64,000 nucleotides of DNA from Ursus arctos (Eukaryota; Chordata; Mammalia; Carnivora; Ursidae), in NCBI RefSeq assembly GCF_023065955.2, contig NW_026622797.1, forward strand, positions 57,719,689 through 57,783,688. Direction: 5' to 3'. Positions within the stretch are counted from its first letter, which is position 1; each line of letters begins with the position of its first letter. The notes beneath the pieces are model-generated. The model was not told the DNA's origin. It worked only from the letters and a program-made list of their open reading frames with translations, and ran no database searches. The translations under genes and the position numbers were made by a program. Of the stretch, positions 45,888-57,857 are shown one piece after another.

Positions 45888-46694
45888 GTACGTCCAAACT
45901 TCCATAAAGCATTTGACACCAGGGTCAAGTGGACAAGACAGAGAAATGACGGCCGGAAGGTGGTGTGGCTGAAGAGCAAGGCTGGCCCTCCCCTAAGGAC
46001 AGACCTGGGTACAGGGCAGCTCCTTGCAGAGGCCTCAGCCTGATCACCAGTTCTAAATTCAGGAGCACCTGATGGCCAGCACATCTGAAAGTTCAGGTGT
46101 CTCACTGACGACAGCGATGTTTAAATCAGATTGCTAAATTATCAACTTATTATAACCATAAAAGTGGAGTAATCTTATTTTGGCTGATAAATTCTATATT
46201 TGGTAGATATATAAATTCTGAATGATATATAAATTCTGTATATATATCATATAAAGTCAGAGAATATATGGAAAGAGCAAATAGAGTGAATTGATGATTT
46301 TGGTTATCATTGGTTTAAAGCTAGGAGAGCCCTGAGCTATGCCAGACTACAAAGGCAGGTCCACATATGAGACCTGGTGAGAATGACATCTTGGATACAG
46401 CCAAGCCTACTTTGAGTTGGTCTGCCAGCAAGTAGAGGGAAGGGCACACCAGATCAAGGATTCGCGAAGCAACCAGTAGATGTGGCTCCGGGTCCTTCTC
46501 TGGTCCTTGTGGAGACACAGCCTGCCATCTCAGCAGATTATGAGAGGTTAAGCGTGGATTCTGCCAGATTGGAGGGACCCAGAACTTGAAGTTCACTGCA
46601 TTCATACAGTCTAGGGCTGGGGAAAGGGAGCAGCAGGCAGGGGACATATCAGCCATGTCATGAGGACCTCACATCTCAGTTCCAAACTCATCAT
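45888..46694. other. unique non-coding stretch
   Basis: No recognised gene. An AT-rich patch with two tatataaattctg units occurs near 46200-46240. Open frames of about 100 codons on the minus strand have no known domain. Confidence 0.5.
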
Positions 46695-46880
46695 TTCTCT
46701 CTCTATTTTTTTAATTTTGGTAAAATACGCATAACATAAAGTTGATAATTTTAATCACTTTTAAGTGTATAGTTCAGTGACATTAAGCACATTCCCGTTA
46801 TTAAGCAACTATCACCACTATATACCTCCAGAATTTTTTCATCATCCCAAATTGAAACTCTTTACCCATGAAACCATAAT
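46695..46880 (-). mobile_element. ancient L1 (L1M type) fragment, antisense
   Basis: The segments ttggtaaaatacgcataacataaagttgataattttaatcacttttaagtgtatagttcagtgac and ccagaattttttcatcatcccaaattgaaactctttaccca match the antisense L1M 3' region seen again at 62.8 kb. Confidence 0.75.
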
Positions 46881-46904
46881 TTCTTTTTTAAAAAATAATA
46901 AAAA

Positions 46905-47150
46905 TAATATAAAATAAAAAGATCTTTACTGAAATATAATTGACATACAATACCCTATTAGTTTCCGATGTTCATCATAGCAATTCAGTATTTTTTTACA
47001 TTGCAAAATGATCCCCACAGTAAGTCCAGTCACCATCTGTCACTATACAAAGTTATTACAATGTTACTGACTATATTCCCTATGCTGTACTTTACAGCCC
47101 CATGACTTATTTACACCAAAGTTACAAAGACCTGGGTGTCCCCATGTTTT
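46905..47150 (-). mobile_element. second ancient L1 (L1M type) fragment, antisense
   Basis: The sequence atctttactgaaatataattgacatacaataccctattagtttccgatgttcatcatag...gcaaaatgatccccacagtaagtccagtcaccatctgtcac...actatattccctatgctgtac is a different L1M 3' start ('ttattgagatataattgacatataac'). It is therefore a separate insertion from the neighbour. Confidence 0.75.
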
Positions 47151-47376
47151 ATTTCTTGTCTGTCTGCTGCCTGCCGCAAGTAGTCATATACATCTGGCGA
47201 CACCTGCCTGGAGGACTGAATGCTCATGTGCCCTGATTAGGGCCAGAGACACGCAGAACAAGTGTCCACGCTCCCCGGCTCTTTTCCCCATCACATGATC
47301 TACTGCTCCCTCTGTGACCACATTCTTTCTTCCAACTTCGTATTTATAACAAATTTGGACAGTAAATACATTGATT

Positions 47377-47755
47377 CTGTCTTAGTTCATTTGGGCTGTT
47401 ATACCAGAATCCCAGAGACTTGGTAGCTTGTAAACAGCAGAAATGTATTTTTCACCATTCTGGAGCCTGGCAGGTCCAAGATCAAGATACCAGCAGATTT
47501 GGTGACTTGCGATGGCCTATTTTCTGGTTCATAAGCAGTGCCTATTGCTGTGTACTCACAGGGTGGGGAAAAGGGCCAAGGGAGCTTTCTTGGGCCTCTT
47601 TCACATGGGCACTAATTTCTTCATAAGGGTTCTGTCCTTATGACGTAATCACCTCCCAAAGGCCCCAGTTCCTAAGACCACATCACATTGGGCATTAGAT
47701 TTCAAAATAAATATTTAGCAGGGGAGGGACACAAACATTTAGACTATAGCATATT
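47377..47755 (-). mobile_element. MLT1-type solo LTR (ERVL-MaLR), antisense
   Basis: The antisense MaLR LTR order is seen: tcttagttcatttgggctgttat, agaatcccagagacttggtagcttg, ccattctggagcctggcaggtccaagatcaagatacc, gggttctgtccttatgacgtaatcacctcccaaaggccc, cacattgggcattagatttc. No internal or gag-like sequence is seen on either side. This is an ancient non-coding LTR. Confidence 0.82.
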
Positions 47756-48329
47756 CTTTTCTTTTTTTTTTAATAGCACACTCTTTATAGAGGCTTATGC
47801 CTTATTAATCATAAATAAGGGTTTCTCTAGATACCTCAGGTATTTATTTACAGATTATTACTACAGAAGAACAATCTTGTATGTATTTATTTTCTAATTT
47901 AATTTTGAAAAACATCTTAACTTGATGTTAGGAGAATACTCTGTTCTTCCTTCTATTTCTTATCTACAGGCGCTAGTTTAATTGGGCAATCCCTATTTGG
48001 TTGAATAGCACCAGGGATGCTGAAGGATAGACTGACACCAGCCTGGAGTATAGCCTCTGGAGACATGTTTCAGGTGACACTCAGTTCTTGGCCCTGTTCA
48101 ACTAAGAAGTTCTTCCTTTAATTGGGTAAAACCGTAAAATGAATGCTGATCAAATTGTTGAATAACTTCAAGCAAGGGAGGAAATTTCAGAATCAGAATC
48201 TAAAAGGCCTAGTGGGCTGAAATGGTGAGATCTAACACTGAGACTGAACGGTGGTAAATTCAGGGTCCTGCACTTGGATCCCCAACTTCAGCTGCTTAAG
48301 GGCAGGGCAGGGGTCCTGGGGTTTGTAAA
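47756..48329. other. unique non-coding stretch
   Basis: No recognised gene or repeat. Confidence 0.5.
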
Positions 48330-48700
48330 TGCTCACTGGTCTGACTTTGCTCTTTTGTATTTCCCGGCTTCCCTGTAGTTAGGTTTGCCATTGCCTGACT
48401 CTGACAGTGGAATTGAGTGCGAGTGACATATGTCACTTCTAGAACGAGGAAGCTAAACATTAGGTGTGCCTTTGCCCACATTCCCTTCCTCCTTCCCGCA
48501 GCAGGGTGATACCAGGGAGACCATGAAATGAGACAAGTTGGAGGAGCCACAAGATGAAAGCAGCGTATTTCTTTAGTCACCTCTTTGAAGTGAATGACTC
48601 AACCTCCCTGGAATCAGATGCGAAGAAGAATAAACCTTCGTTCTATTAAGCTATTGAGATCTTGGGGTTGTTTGTTTACATCTGAAAAAGCATTTAAGGA
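48330..48700 (+). mobile_element. possible ancient LTR (MaLR/ERVL-like), sense
   Basis: The segments ttccctgtagttaggtttgcc, gagtgacatatgtcacttctag, atgaaatgagacaagttggaggagcc and gaataaaccttcgttctattaagctattgagatcttggggttgtttg resemble a common old LTR type. That type ends in 'gaaataaacttctattgtgttaagccactgagattttggggtt'. Diverged; family uncertain. Confidence 0.45.
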
Positions 48701-48879
48701 TTTTAGCTGGCAGTAAGTTTGTATCAATCAACCAGAAGGATGCTTCCTATTCTTAACTTCTCAGCAGCACTCAACCACCAGCCCCTCCCTCTACATGGAA
48801 AGGCTGATCTCCTCTGGAAATCTCAGCATCCTCTAGGTTTTCCTCCTACCTTGCTGGCTGCTCCTTTCTCTGTCTTTCT

Positions 48880-49990
48880 TTGCATTTTCTTCTCAAGGGC
48901 TATTAATTATTGAGTTTCTCTAGGTTCAGTGCTCTGGCCTTTCCTCTTTTTATTTGATGTTCTTCCATATGGATTCAATTACCATCTAAATGCAGAAAAC
49001 TCACAAATTTATATCACCACCTGAGAACACTCTTCTGAGCTCCAGACACACATAATCAAACTTTCTACTTGATATTTCCCTGTGCAATTTTCAATGACTC
49101 TTCTTACAAAACTGTACTCTTACTCCTTCCTCCCAAATCTGGCTCTCTTCCAATGTTTCCCACCTCACTGAATGGTGCAGCACCCCTCCCATAACATCAG
49201 ACAGAAGCTGTAAGTCCATGAATCCCTCACCTTTATCTAATTCTTCCCTTCCCCACCTAATATGATCTATTATCAAGTTTTACCAATTTTTCTTCTAAAT
49301 ACATCTCAATTTCATATTTTCTTGCCAGTGACCCCAAGCAACCTTGCCATTATCTGTCCCCCAAGCTCCTACAATAGTCTTTTTACTGATCCGTGTGCAT
49401 ATACTCTGGTGTCTTCTCAATCCACTCTTCACGGTAATCTTTTAAAAATTAAAATGTCATCTCCCTCCTGTTTAAAACTCCTCAGGGTTTCCCATTTGTT
49501 GTGTTAGGCTCAAGATAAGACACAGCTTCGAAAAACCTGCATGATCCAGCACCTTCTATTTTCTGGCTGACCTCGCTTCCTACAGGCTTCCCCCTTCTTG
49601 CTCCATTCGTGTTGGGACTCCTTTCCAACCCTCATACCTTCACAAGGGTCTTTCCTACCCACCCCCACTGCATATGCTTGTTTCCGTGCTTGAGACAATT
49701 TTCTGTCTTCTCATCACCCTATCACTCTATCCTTCCTTCAGCATCCTGCTCAAGAGGAGAGAAGCCTTTCTGATCTCCCTGATTAGCTCAAAGCCTCCTA
49801 TTACAGGTTCATAGGACTGTATACCTTTTCTTAGGACTTGTCACAGATGCAATTTTACATTTATTTGTGAGACCATCTGTTCCTCTCTATATCCTTCACT
49901 GGATTATAAGCTCTATGAAAGCAGAGGCCAATGTTTTCTTTTGCTCAATTTTATCTCCAGCACCTAATACAGTGCCAGATAGAGATTATG
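48880..49990 (+). mobile_element. L2 LINE, sense, about 1.1 kb
   Basis: The full order of L2 3' landmarks is present: ccatctaaatgcagaaaactcacaaatttatatcaccacc, gagctccagacacacataatcaaactttctacttgatatttccc, tttaaaactcctcagggtttcccatttgttg, tctggctgacctcgcttcc, ttgctccattcgtgttgg and ctgctcaagaggagagaagcctttctgatctccctg. It ends gattataagctctatgaaagcagaggcc and agcacctaatacagtgccag. It is the longest L2 in the window and includes decayed ORF2 3' sequence without an open frame. Confidence 0.85.
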
Positions 49991-52294
49991 TTCTCAGTTT
50001 TGTCAAAGGAAGAACAGAAGGGAAAAGGGTGGAAAGGAAAGATGGAAAGAAAAGGGAGGGAGGAAAGAAGAAAGGACGAGGGCAGGTCAGTTTCTTCTCT
50101 ACGGTTGCCAATTCACACCTGGAAAATTGGGTTAGGTTGTGAGTGCCATATTTTGAGACAAAAACAAACCAGAGTATTTTTAGAAGACAGAAACCAAAAA
50201 AGGGGGAGGCCAAGTTGGGAATCCAATTATCACCATTTCTTGTAGTCAAAGGATCTTATTTTAAAGAAAAATATGATGTACTATTTCATGATGTGAAACA
50301 ATTCACACCATTCGTCTTTTGCAAATAAAGGCGTTTAAAAGGAAAACAACTTTGGGTTTGTAAATAATCTTCAAAAGTCTATTACTGGACAAAAATACAT
50401 ACAAAAATTCTGCAGTGTCTCCATGTACTTACATTGATTGGCTCTTTTGTCCCCTTTTCCTGTTCCTATTTCTATACTAATATAATGGAATTATCTGCTT
50501 CAGTAAATCTCATGAGTAGTCTCCTGTGAATATCTACGGTTTAATTCAAGAGGAATAGTTTATAATAATTGTCAAAACCATTGTTTTATGTTAAGTAGAA
50601 TTACTGCCTGATTGCTTCTGCGTTTGATTTTTTTTGGCTTTTAATAATATTGCATATGAATATGAAAGCTATAGTCATGTAGTCATGAATTAAAGAATAT
50701 ATAAACACACGTGGTAGCAAAGTTAAAATTAATAACCAGATTAGCTGCCAACTATGAACATTAATAAAAGTGACTAAACAAATTATAAAACCATCTGCTA
50801 TGGTCATTTATTGGGAGTTGCCAAGTTCCTAAAAGTTGCTGATATTTATTATATATCTTAAGTAATATCTTAGACTTTTGCAATTTTTTTCATTTGTACT
50901 TGTCTTTTTATAATTCAGAATTTCACAGTGCCAAATATATCCTTCTCACCACTTCTACGCCTTTGAACTGCATACCAGAGGAGGTTTAATTTGTTTCAAC
51001 ACCAGTAAAAATAGAGGAAGAATCAAATGACTTGACTCTGGATTAAGGAAGTTATTATCTGAATCGAAGGAAGGGTCTGTATCTGCAGCACTTGGCTCCC
51101 AGCAGAATATAAACTGGGTCTACCTCAATCACTCACCAAGCGCTCCATCAGGGACTATGTTAAGGGAGCAGGAGCAAGACAGGGCTCCACATGGCAAATC
51201 ATGTTAGCAGGAGAGGGGGACATCCACTCTGTGTGGGGAAGACGTCTGGATAGAGGCATTGCTTACAAGAACATGGTTGAGGAACAACTCTGAAAAATCA
51301 CATGGGACTGGCCCCCGGCTTCAGATCTCCAAATAGGTAAGGGCCAAGGATGAGGCAAGTTGGAAGAACTGGATTTCAGCCACTGGTAAAATCTTATGGG
51401 ATTGTCTTAGAACAGAGTCCAAATCAGCTCCACTACTGAACAGATCAGGGTCAGAAGGAGCCCGCACCATAGAGTCAAGGGCAAAATTGAACCCTAAGTA
51501 AATGGAAGGAATTTAGAATTTAGAAGGAATTTAGAACTTACCCCACTGCCCAGGTAGCGGGCAGAGAAGAAAGTGAAAATAAAATGATCGCATTGACTCT
51601 ATGCAAGTCATATGTGAATCAGAAAGTTCATGATGTTAAAAAAAAAAAACAAAAACTTTTGCTTCAGTTACATTCACGTAACTTATGAAAGTATTCTGAA
51701 GAAATGAACTTTGACAATAAAAAATTATATGGCTAACAGACTCAGACCCTTGCTTCGTCATTCTTGAACAAATCTGACCATTGACAGCATTTATGGAAGG
51801 AAGACCAAGGAATGAAGATTTCAGGTTGCAAAAAAACATTTCTGAGATCCCTTTTAAGAAATATTTTTTAAATGTACTTGGCCATCTTATCTGAATAAAT
51901 ACATTTATAAACATTGTTACCAGGTAGCAAGAGGTGATCCTGTCCAATGTTTGCAGAGATTTTATGGTTGGCAAATATAGTGTAAAATTTGCAAAGATAC
52001 GGGGCTAGGAGTATGTTTACATTTGATAAATGAAAAAGCCCAGCTTACGCAGTGAGCTTCATTAACGTCGACAGTCAATTTGAAGAACACAGGCCCCAAA
52101 ATTCACTTTTCTTATCAAAACTTTTGGGTCAAAATGATTGAGAAAAATATTTCAACTCACACCTCTCTTGGTTTTTAAGGGAAGAGGTGTCAAATTTATA
52201 AAATACCAAATATTTGTTACTTGATAAGATTAAAAGAAATTCCACTTAAAAATACTTGCTGGTAATGTATTCTAAGAGTTTTTTTTTTTAAATC

Positions 52295-52298
<4 letters not shown>
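49991..52298. other. unique stretch starting with a purine-rich tract
   Basis: Positions 50006-50086 are almost all A and G (gaagaacagaagggaaaagggtgg... aaagggagggaggaaag). The open frame there (Lys/Arg/Glu-rich) is a compositional artefact. The rest is AT-rich unique DNA with no recognised gene. Confidence 0.5.

Positions 52299-52342
<44 letters not shown>
52299..52342. repeat. (GT)22 microsatellite
   Basis: 44 bp of uninterrupted GT dinucleotides. Probably length-polymorphic. Confidence 0.98.
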
Positions 52343-52345
<3 letters not shown>

Positions 52346-52799
52346 AATAGCCTTAGACCTTGTAGGCTTGAAGCAGTTACATATTACTTGTAGTAACTCT
52401 TGGAAGGAACACATGTAATTCAACCCTGAATCTAAATCTCTAATCATTTGGTTTTGACAACTTCTGTTCAGTGTGTCCTGCCAACAACATATTAATTAGA
52501 TGTGACCCAGTGGTTCCAGGTCATTGCAGGAAAGCAAACAAAGCTCCAGAGATGACGAGCTAAAACTCAACTATCTTCTTCACTGCTTTGTAAAATAAAG
52601 GAAGTGAAAATCGGAAGTAATTCTCAGTAAGAGAAGTTACAAGAAGGAAAAGTAGGGACTGGGGACACATGGATTACCGAGATTATATATCTATATGAAT
52701 TGTTAACCTTGCCTGCACAAACCTATTCAGAGTGGTCTTACTAATATTCCCAGCCCAATCTGCTGAGTTTCTAATGAAAACATAAAGGACTAAATAAAC
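52343..52799. other. unique non-coding stretch
   Basis: No recognised feature. Confidence 0.5.
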
Positions 52800-52940
52800 A
52801 ACTTTGATTTTATGAAACGGTATAGAAAGAACAATTATTGTGGTGGTCACTGAGTAATGTATAGAACTGCTGAATCAATATATTATACACCTGCAACCAA
52901 TATAACATTGTATGTTAATTATACTTCAATTTAAAGAAAT
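52800..52940 (+). mobile_element. ancient L1 (L1M type) 3' terminus, sense
   Basis: The segments attattgtggtggtcactgagtaatgtatagaa and atattatacacctgcaaccaatataacattgtatgttaattatacttcaat match the L1MA-type 3' end exactly in order. Confidence 0.78.
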
Positions 52941-52984
52941 TCAACTATTTATCTGGATGAATCTAAGTGTTCTAAATATGTAAC

Positions 52985-53060
52985 AGTATTACTTTGCTAG
53001 GCTGTCATAACAAAGCACCACAAATTGGATTGCTTAAACAACAGAATCTTCTTTTAAGTA
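52985..53060 (-). mobile_element. MLT1-type LTR end fragment, antisense
   Basis: The sequence tactttgctaggctgtcataacaaagcaccacaaattggattgcttaaacaacagaatc is the 3' end of an MLT1 LTR in antisense ('gctgccataacaaaataccacagactgggtggcttaaacaacag'). Only about 70 bp remain. Confidence 0.65.
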
Positions 53061-54799
53061 CACTGCTAAATAATAGAAGTGTGGGAAACATTGTGCACCA
53101 CAGCAAGGAATGTAACTCCATCACTTAAAGGAAAGTTATTATATCGTCTGTCCCAGTCATACCAGTATTTCATTGAGAGTAGTTATTGTCCCAGAAGATT
53201 AATAATAAGATGATACTTCTCATCGTCATTATTATAGTTAATGACAATAAGGATCACTGGTGAAAATCAGTATTGATCAACAACACTGATTTGAGTCATT
53301 GAATTAAACTTATTGCAGTAAAAATCTTTGCAGTAAAAAAGAATGAAGTGATACCAACAGGATTTCTATGACGGTAACACTGATGATTAAAAATAAAAAC
53401 ACTGATGAAAAATGAGTATCTGTAGTATATTTTGATTTTTCATTCTTAGAATGTTAGAGAAAGAGGTATCCTGACCTTTTAAGCAATTTTCCTGTCAGAA
53501 ACACTAATTTCCTTCTATATTCAGTGCTGGGCAAGGATGTAGATGCTTTTGCTTTTCCCAGCATGTGGTATTGACTTTGGAGCAAAACTTAAATGGAATC
53601 CAGATGTTTCTGCCCTTAGCCCCAACTCCTGCCTCCAGGCCTGCGGTCTCTGGGTTTTCTTAGGCCAACCCTGATTCATAACTCAGCACCTTTTGGAATT
53701 CCTTGAAAAGGATCCACCCTCTCAAAAGCATTATTGAGATGTATAGACTATAGTGAAGACTGGGGGAAAGGTTTGCTTTCCCTCCCTTTAAGTAAGCAAC
53801 TTAAAAATTAATACAAATTCTTCTCCTAAGCTCTTTTCTTAGACACCCCCCCCCCCTTTCTAACCATCCTGGCTGGATTTTCTACCCTCTTTCTGGATCT
53901 TCTGGAAATTTCAAATTACTCCCCCATCGTCTGTACAGAGCCTTTCAACTCTGCCCATCTTCCGTGCTAAACACGGTACACTCAAATGCAGCATGGCATT
54001 TCGGCAAAGGGCCCTCCAGGTAACAAGATCCACTTGCTTTATAAGGCAATTTATGAGCCCATTAGGATCTCATCTTTCATACTAAGAAGTTCATCCAAGT
54101 GGGTTTTTTTTCCTAAAAATATACAACATTCTCCCTAAGAAGAATTCTGTAGAATAAAAATTTCTCCATTTCTCTTAATAAAAATCACTCTCCCTGATTC
54201 AGAAATTCCAATAGCCTACAACTGCACAGTAAGAAATACCAAGGAATGTGACAATCCACAAACATATCTATCAACTCCCTGGAGATCTCTCTCTTAGAAT
54301 AAATTCTAAATATTCTAATTTCAAAGTACAAATTGCCACATGTTTTGGCCTAGCTAGAAGACTCAGTTTTAAATAGATATCCCTGTTTTGAAAATGACCT
54401 TTGATCACCCAACATCATTTCTCCATTCCACTCCCTCAGAGTACATATTTTTTTTTTAGAAAATTGTATATTGTATAAGTCCCTACCAATGGGATCCAAA
54501 CCTTTAAAAGAAGCAGATTCTTGCAGTAAAATAACTTACTCAAAGGTCCTCTTTTCTTGTAATAAGCCATACCAAAAAGAATTTGAACTTGCAGATGCAT
54601 GTGTATGGCATAACTGACTGTTTAAGATGTAACTAACAAAATGAAATAAGTATTGGATTATGAATCTAAGAAGGGCCTTGATGGAGTGATAAGGAGTGGA
54701 GGTGAGGATAGTGTGGGGTCGGTGGAAATTATTCCTGCTTGATTTTCCAGCTTTGTATTGTTGACACCATGTTAACTGGGCAAGAAAAAGACTCACAGC
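53061..54799. other. unique non-coding stretch
   Basis: No recognised gene or repeat. AACACTGATGA-type words recur near 53278-53410 (aacactgatttg, aacactgatgatt, aacactgatgaaa). A C-run lies near 53847-53858. Confidence 0.5.
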
Positions 54800-54927
54800 T
54801 ACTTAGAGTCACAGCTTCAGGTCTGACTGTGACTCCATCTCTAACATCAGTGAATTATGTCATCTTTTGAGTTCCAATTTTCTCATCTGTGGATGAGGGA
54901 TAACAAATCCTACCTCAGAACATTACC
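54800..54927 (+). mobile_element. MIR SINE, sense, first part (split by a SINE)
   Basis: The segments agagtcacagcttcaggtctgactgtgactcc, gtgaattatgtcatcttttgagttccaattttctcatctgtggatgaggg and aacaaatcctacctcagaacat follow the MIR core. The 3' end continues after the SINE at 55153-55180. Confidence 0.66.
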
Positions 54928-54941
54928 GTGAGCATTAATTA

Positions 54942-55138
54942 CTTTTTTTAAAGATTTTTTATTTATTTATTTGACAGACAGAGACAGCCAGCGAGAGAGG
55001 GAATACAAGCAGGGGGAGTGGGAGACGAAGAAGCAGGCTCCTACCGATGAAGCCCTATGTGGGGCTGGATCCCAGAACACCGGGATCACGCCCTGAGCCG
55101 AAGGCAGACGCTTAACGACTGCGCCACCTAGGCACCCC
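54942..55138 (-). mobile_element. Can-SINE (SINEC, arctoid type), antisense, nested in MIR
   Basis: The reversed A-tail (ttttttatttatttatttgac), cagagacagccagcgagagag, ggctggatccc and the reversed head (ctgcgccacctaggcacccc) are all present. A 14-bp TSD (gtgagcattaatta, 54928-54941 and 55139-55152) flanks it. The head carries several mutations. Confidence 0.93.
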
Positions 55139-55152
55139 GTGAGCATTAATTA

Positions 55153-55180
55153 TATGAGTGTTTAGCACATGGGAAGACAT
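55153..55180 (+). mobile_element. MIR 3' end, continuation after the SINE
   Basis: The sequence tatgagtgtttagcacatgg resembles the MIR 3' end ('gtaaagcgcttagcacagtgcctgg') and is co-linear with 54800-54927. Confidence 0.5.
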
Positions 55181-56450
55181 CAAGACAATGCAACTGGAAT
55201 TTCACAGATGCAGAAAGTGAGCCTCTTCTTCCTAGCCTCAACTCAGGGTACGTCTTTGCGAGCACCCCCCCACCAGATCATCTGTGCTTAACACTCAACA
55301 ACCTTCCATGGAGATTATTTTTATCCAATATTTTGTCTAAAATTTGCCAGGGCCACATTCTGACTTTCATGGGTCCTGGGCACTTTTGCCCTTGGGGGCG
55401 CCTTCCTCCATAAAAGCATATTGAAAATTATGTTTTATGAATGTGTTGGCATAAAGATGAATACAACCCAAGCGTGATCCATTTTTATAGATTTATTATA
55501 ATAATATTCATTTTTCTTCTGATTTTTGGAAGAAATTAAACTTATTTTTGTGGGCCTCTAAAAGTATCTTGGGCCCTAAGCACTCTGCCTACTGAGCCTA
55601 CTGGATAAGTCAGTCCCTGTTAGCTTCTTGTTCCTGTTGGAGGCTCCAAATTTCATTTGTGGTACTTTTTCTCAAGTATTTAAGGAAAAGTCTCAATCCC
55701 CTCTCTTCTTTTACTCTTTGTTGAACACATTAATTTTCTCTAATCTCTCTTCATACACTCAATCCTCCTATCCTTTTATCATCTGGTTGATTTCTTTGGG
55801 TGCCTTTGAATTCTAGCCACGGTATTGATGTTTCTCTTCAGTAAGTGTAAAACTATATATGATATCCTAGGCCACCTGATGTAGGCCATATTGAATACAA
55901 TGATTTATTTCCTCTTCAGACATGTGAAACTCTACTTTTTGAACTTTTCTAAGTGCATTTGGGCTTTTTAATTTTTATTTGTTTTTAGTAGCTGACAGGA
56001 CATATTTAATTTCTTCTGAACTCTTACCCTCAGATTTTACTGCTTTCCAAATGTCATTGTTGCATTTGTTCCTTTTTTGACTGCATACACAGAATATTCT
56101 CAAATCAAAACTAATAATAAATCAAACACTTAGCCATGGATATTCAGCATCCATCACCTGTCTCCAAAGTGTAGCCATTAAAAGAAAGGGGCAACCCTAG
56201 GGACCCAGATTTTAAGCAGGCTTACAACAGAATGGCACACGAAATATGACACAATTCACCTTTGTTACTTGGTGATCACTTAAAACATTCACTTTACATT
56301 TACCTAAAAGTCATTTGTACTAGTTTTGGTTTTATCTTAATATAACTAGTTCACATTTTTATTTATTTCTGGTTTTAAGATTCCAGATGTCTAAAGAAAT
56401 GGTTTCTCTGTTTTCTCCACAGTTTTACTAATGAGGATTGAACTGGAGTT
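55181..56450. other. mostly unique stretch
   Basis: No gene recognised. Positions 55340-55620 (ggccacattctgactttcatgggtcctgggcac ... tgggccctaagcactctgcctactgagcc) may be an old interspersed repeat, unidentified. Confidence 0.45.
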
Positions 56451-56466
56451 TAAAAAAAATTAACAT

Positions 56467-56530
56467 TATATCAAAAACTAATGATGTACTATACCTTGGC
56501 TAATTGAATTTAAATTAAAAAAAATAAAAA
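56467..56530 (+). mobile_element. carnivore L1 3' terminus, minimal (about 64 bp), sense
   Basis: The segments tatcaaaaactaatgatgtactataccttggctaattgaatttaaatt and an A-rich tail are the last bases of the carnivore L1. The TSD is 56451-56466 versus 56531-56545 (t(a)n ttaacat, one A different). It is an extreme 5' truncation. Confidence 0.82.
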
Positions 56531-56545
56531 TAAAAAAATTAACAT

Positions 56546-57369
56546 CATAGATTTTTATTTATACTGTGCTGTATTCTAAGAAAAGACTTAAGAAGGTCTA
56601 TAAAGATGAATACAAAATGGTATCATAAAATAAATTTGAAGTAAGTCAAGGGAAAAATCAAAGAGAAAATAAAAGTAAGGAAATAAGTTGGAAAAAGGTA
56701 TATATGATACCATATGCTGTGAGTGCACACACCCTTGCTGGAAACAGGCCACAGCTTTGACTTTAAGCTCAGTTTTTGAGTACTAGTAAGGCAAAAAATA
56801 TATGCTTCAATTTTTCCACCTAAAAACCGATAAAAAATATTTACCAGATACCTACTTGGGATGAATAAAAATAGTATCAAATAATTTTTACGTGGCTGTG
56901 ACTCCTTCAAAGGAAAGACAAAGTGTTATATCATAAAGGTTACCTCTGCTCACCCCCCCAAGCTTCCCATCTGCCATATCTAATTTCTCAGTAACACAAG
57001 GAAAATTTTCAATTATCTACAGCCAGAAATTCTCATCTGCTTTTTAAAAATCTTCAGGGCTGTCAAGTTGTACACTGCCAAACTAAGGGATACTATTCAC
57101 AGGCTATATGTTAGAAACAACAACAACAACAAAAATTGGAAAACAGAAAAATATAAAGAATATACAAAAGAGTATAAAATACATCTTAATTACACAGACA
57201 TAATATCTGTTAACACTTTGGTCCTTTTATCTTTTTAATTAAGGACAACTTCCTACAAAGGGAATTCTTGCATTAAAAGATATGCTTCTTTTTAAAACAA
57301 AATTTGCCAAATTAGCCCCCAAACTCTAGTATGAGGATGGCCATTTAAGTATCTCCTTGCTAAATTTAT
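56546..57369. other. unique AT-rich stretch
   Basis: No recognised gene. A short (CAA)n run lies at 57116-57132. Confidence 0.5.
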
Positions 57370-57505
57370 GGCTTGGCTTTTTCCTTTGTAACAGGAAGAT
57401 AATATTATCTAACAATACCCTATTAGCTGATAGGGTTGTTGTAAATAATAAAAGAGTTAGCAGTACATAAAGTACTTAGAACAATGTCACACACATTTTT
57501 GTTAT
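57370..57505 (+). mobile_element. MIR SINE 3' half, sense
   Basis: The segments ttgtaacaggaagataatattatctaacaataccctattagctgatagggttgttgtaaataataaaagagttag and acataaagtacttagaacaatgtcacacac match the second half of MIR. Confidence 0.66.
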
Positions 57506-57529
57506 TATTCTTTGCAAATTTTGTAGGTA

Positions 57530-57830
57530 AAATTAGTTTCTCATTTTTTCATAGTTATGGATATGGAATATGTTTTCATATATTTATTGGACATTTTTGT
57601 TTCTTTCATTAATTATCTATTCAGCTCTTTAGCACAACATTCTAATGGTTGCTTGATTATTTTATATATTCTATGTATACTGAGGATATTAACTATGTAT
57701 TTGACATAAATGCTTCAAATACATGGTTAATTTCTCTCAGTTCCTGTTTTGTTTTGTTTTTTTTACTTTGGTTTTACATTTCTTTACATGCCGATGCTTA
57801 AATTTTTTACTGAGTCAAATAACCAATTTG
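57530..57830 (-). mobile_element. ancient L1 fragment, antisense (weak)
   Basis: The segments tattggacatttttgtttctttc and gatattaactatgtatttgacataaatgc, plus the following T-rich part, resemble antisense L1M ORF2/3' sequence ('gttggccatttgtatatcttc ... ggatattaaccccttatcagatatatg'). A G10 run follows at 57831-57840. Confidence 0.42.
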
Positions 57831-57857
57831 GGGGGGGGGGTTGTTCTTTCCTTTTCT

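Noticed and set aside
47377..47755. Possible full endogenous retrovirus
   Set aside because: Only an LTR-type sequence is visible. No internal retroviral gene is present on either side, so it is called a solo MaLR LTR.
49931..50245. Lys/Arg/Glu-rich 104-codon frame
   Set aside because: It is produced by a purine-rich tract and has no complexity beyond composition.
57831..57841. G-run as a regulatory G-tract
   Set aside because: It is a single homopolymer run, without neighbouring G-tracts.
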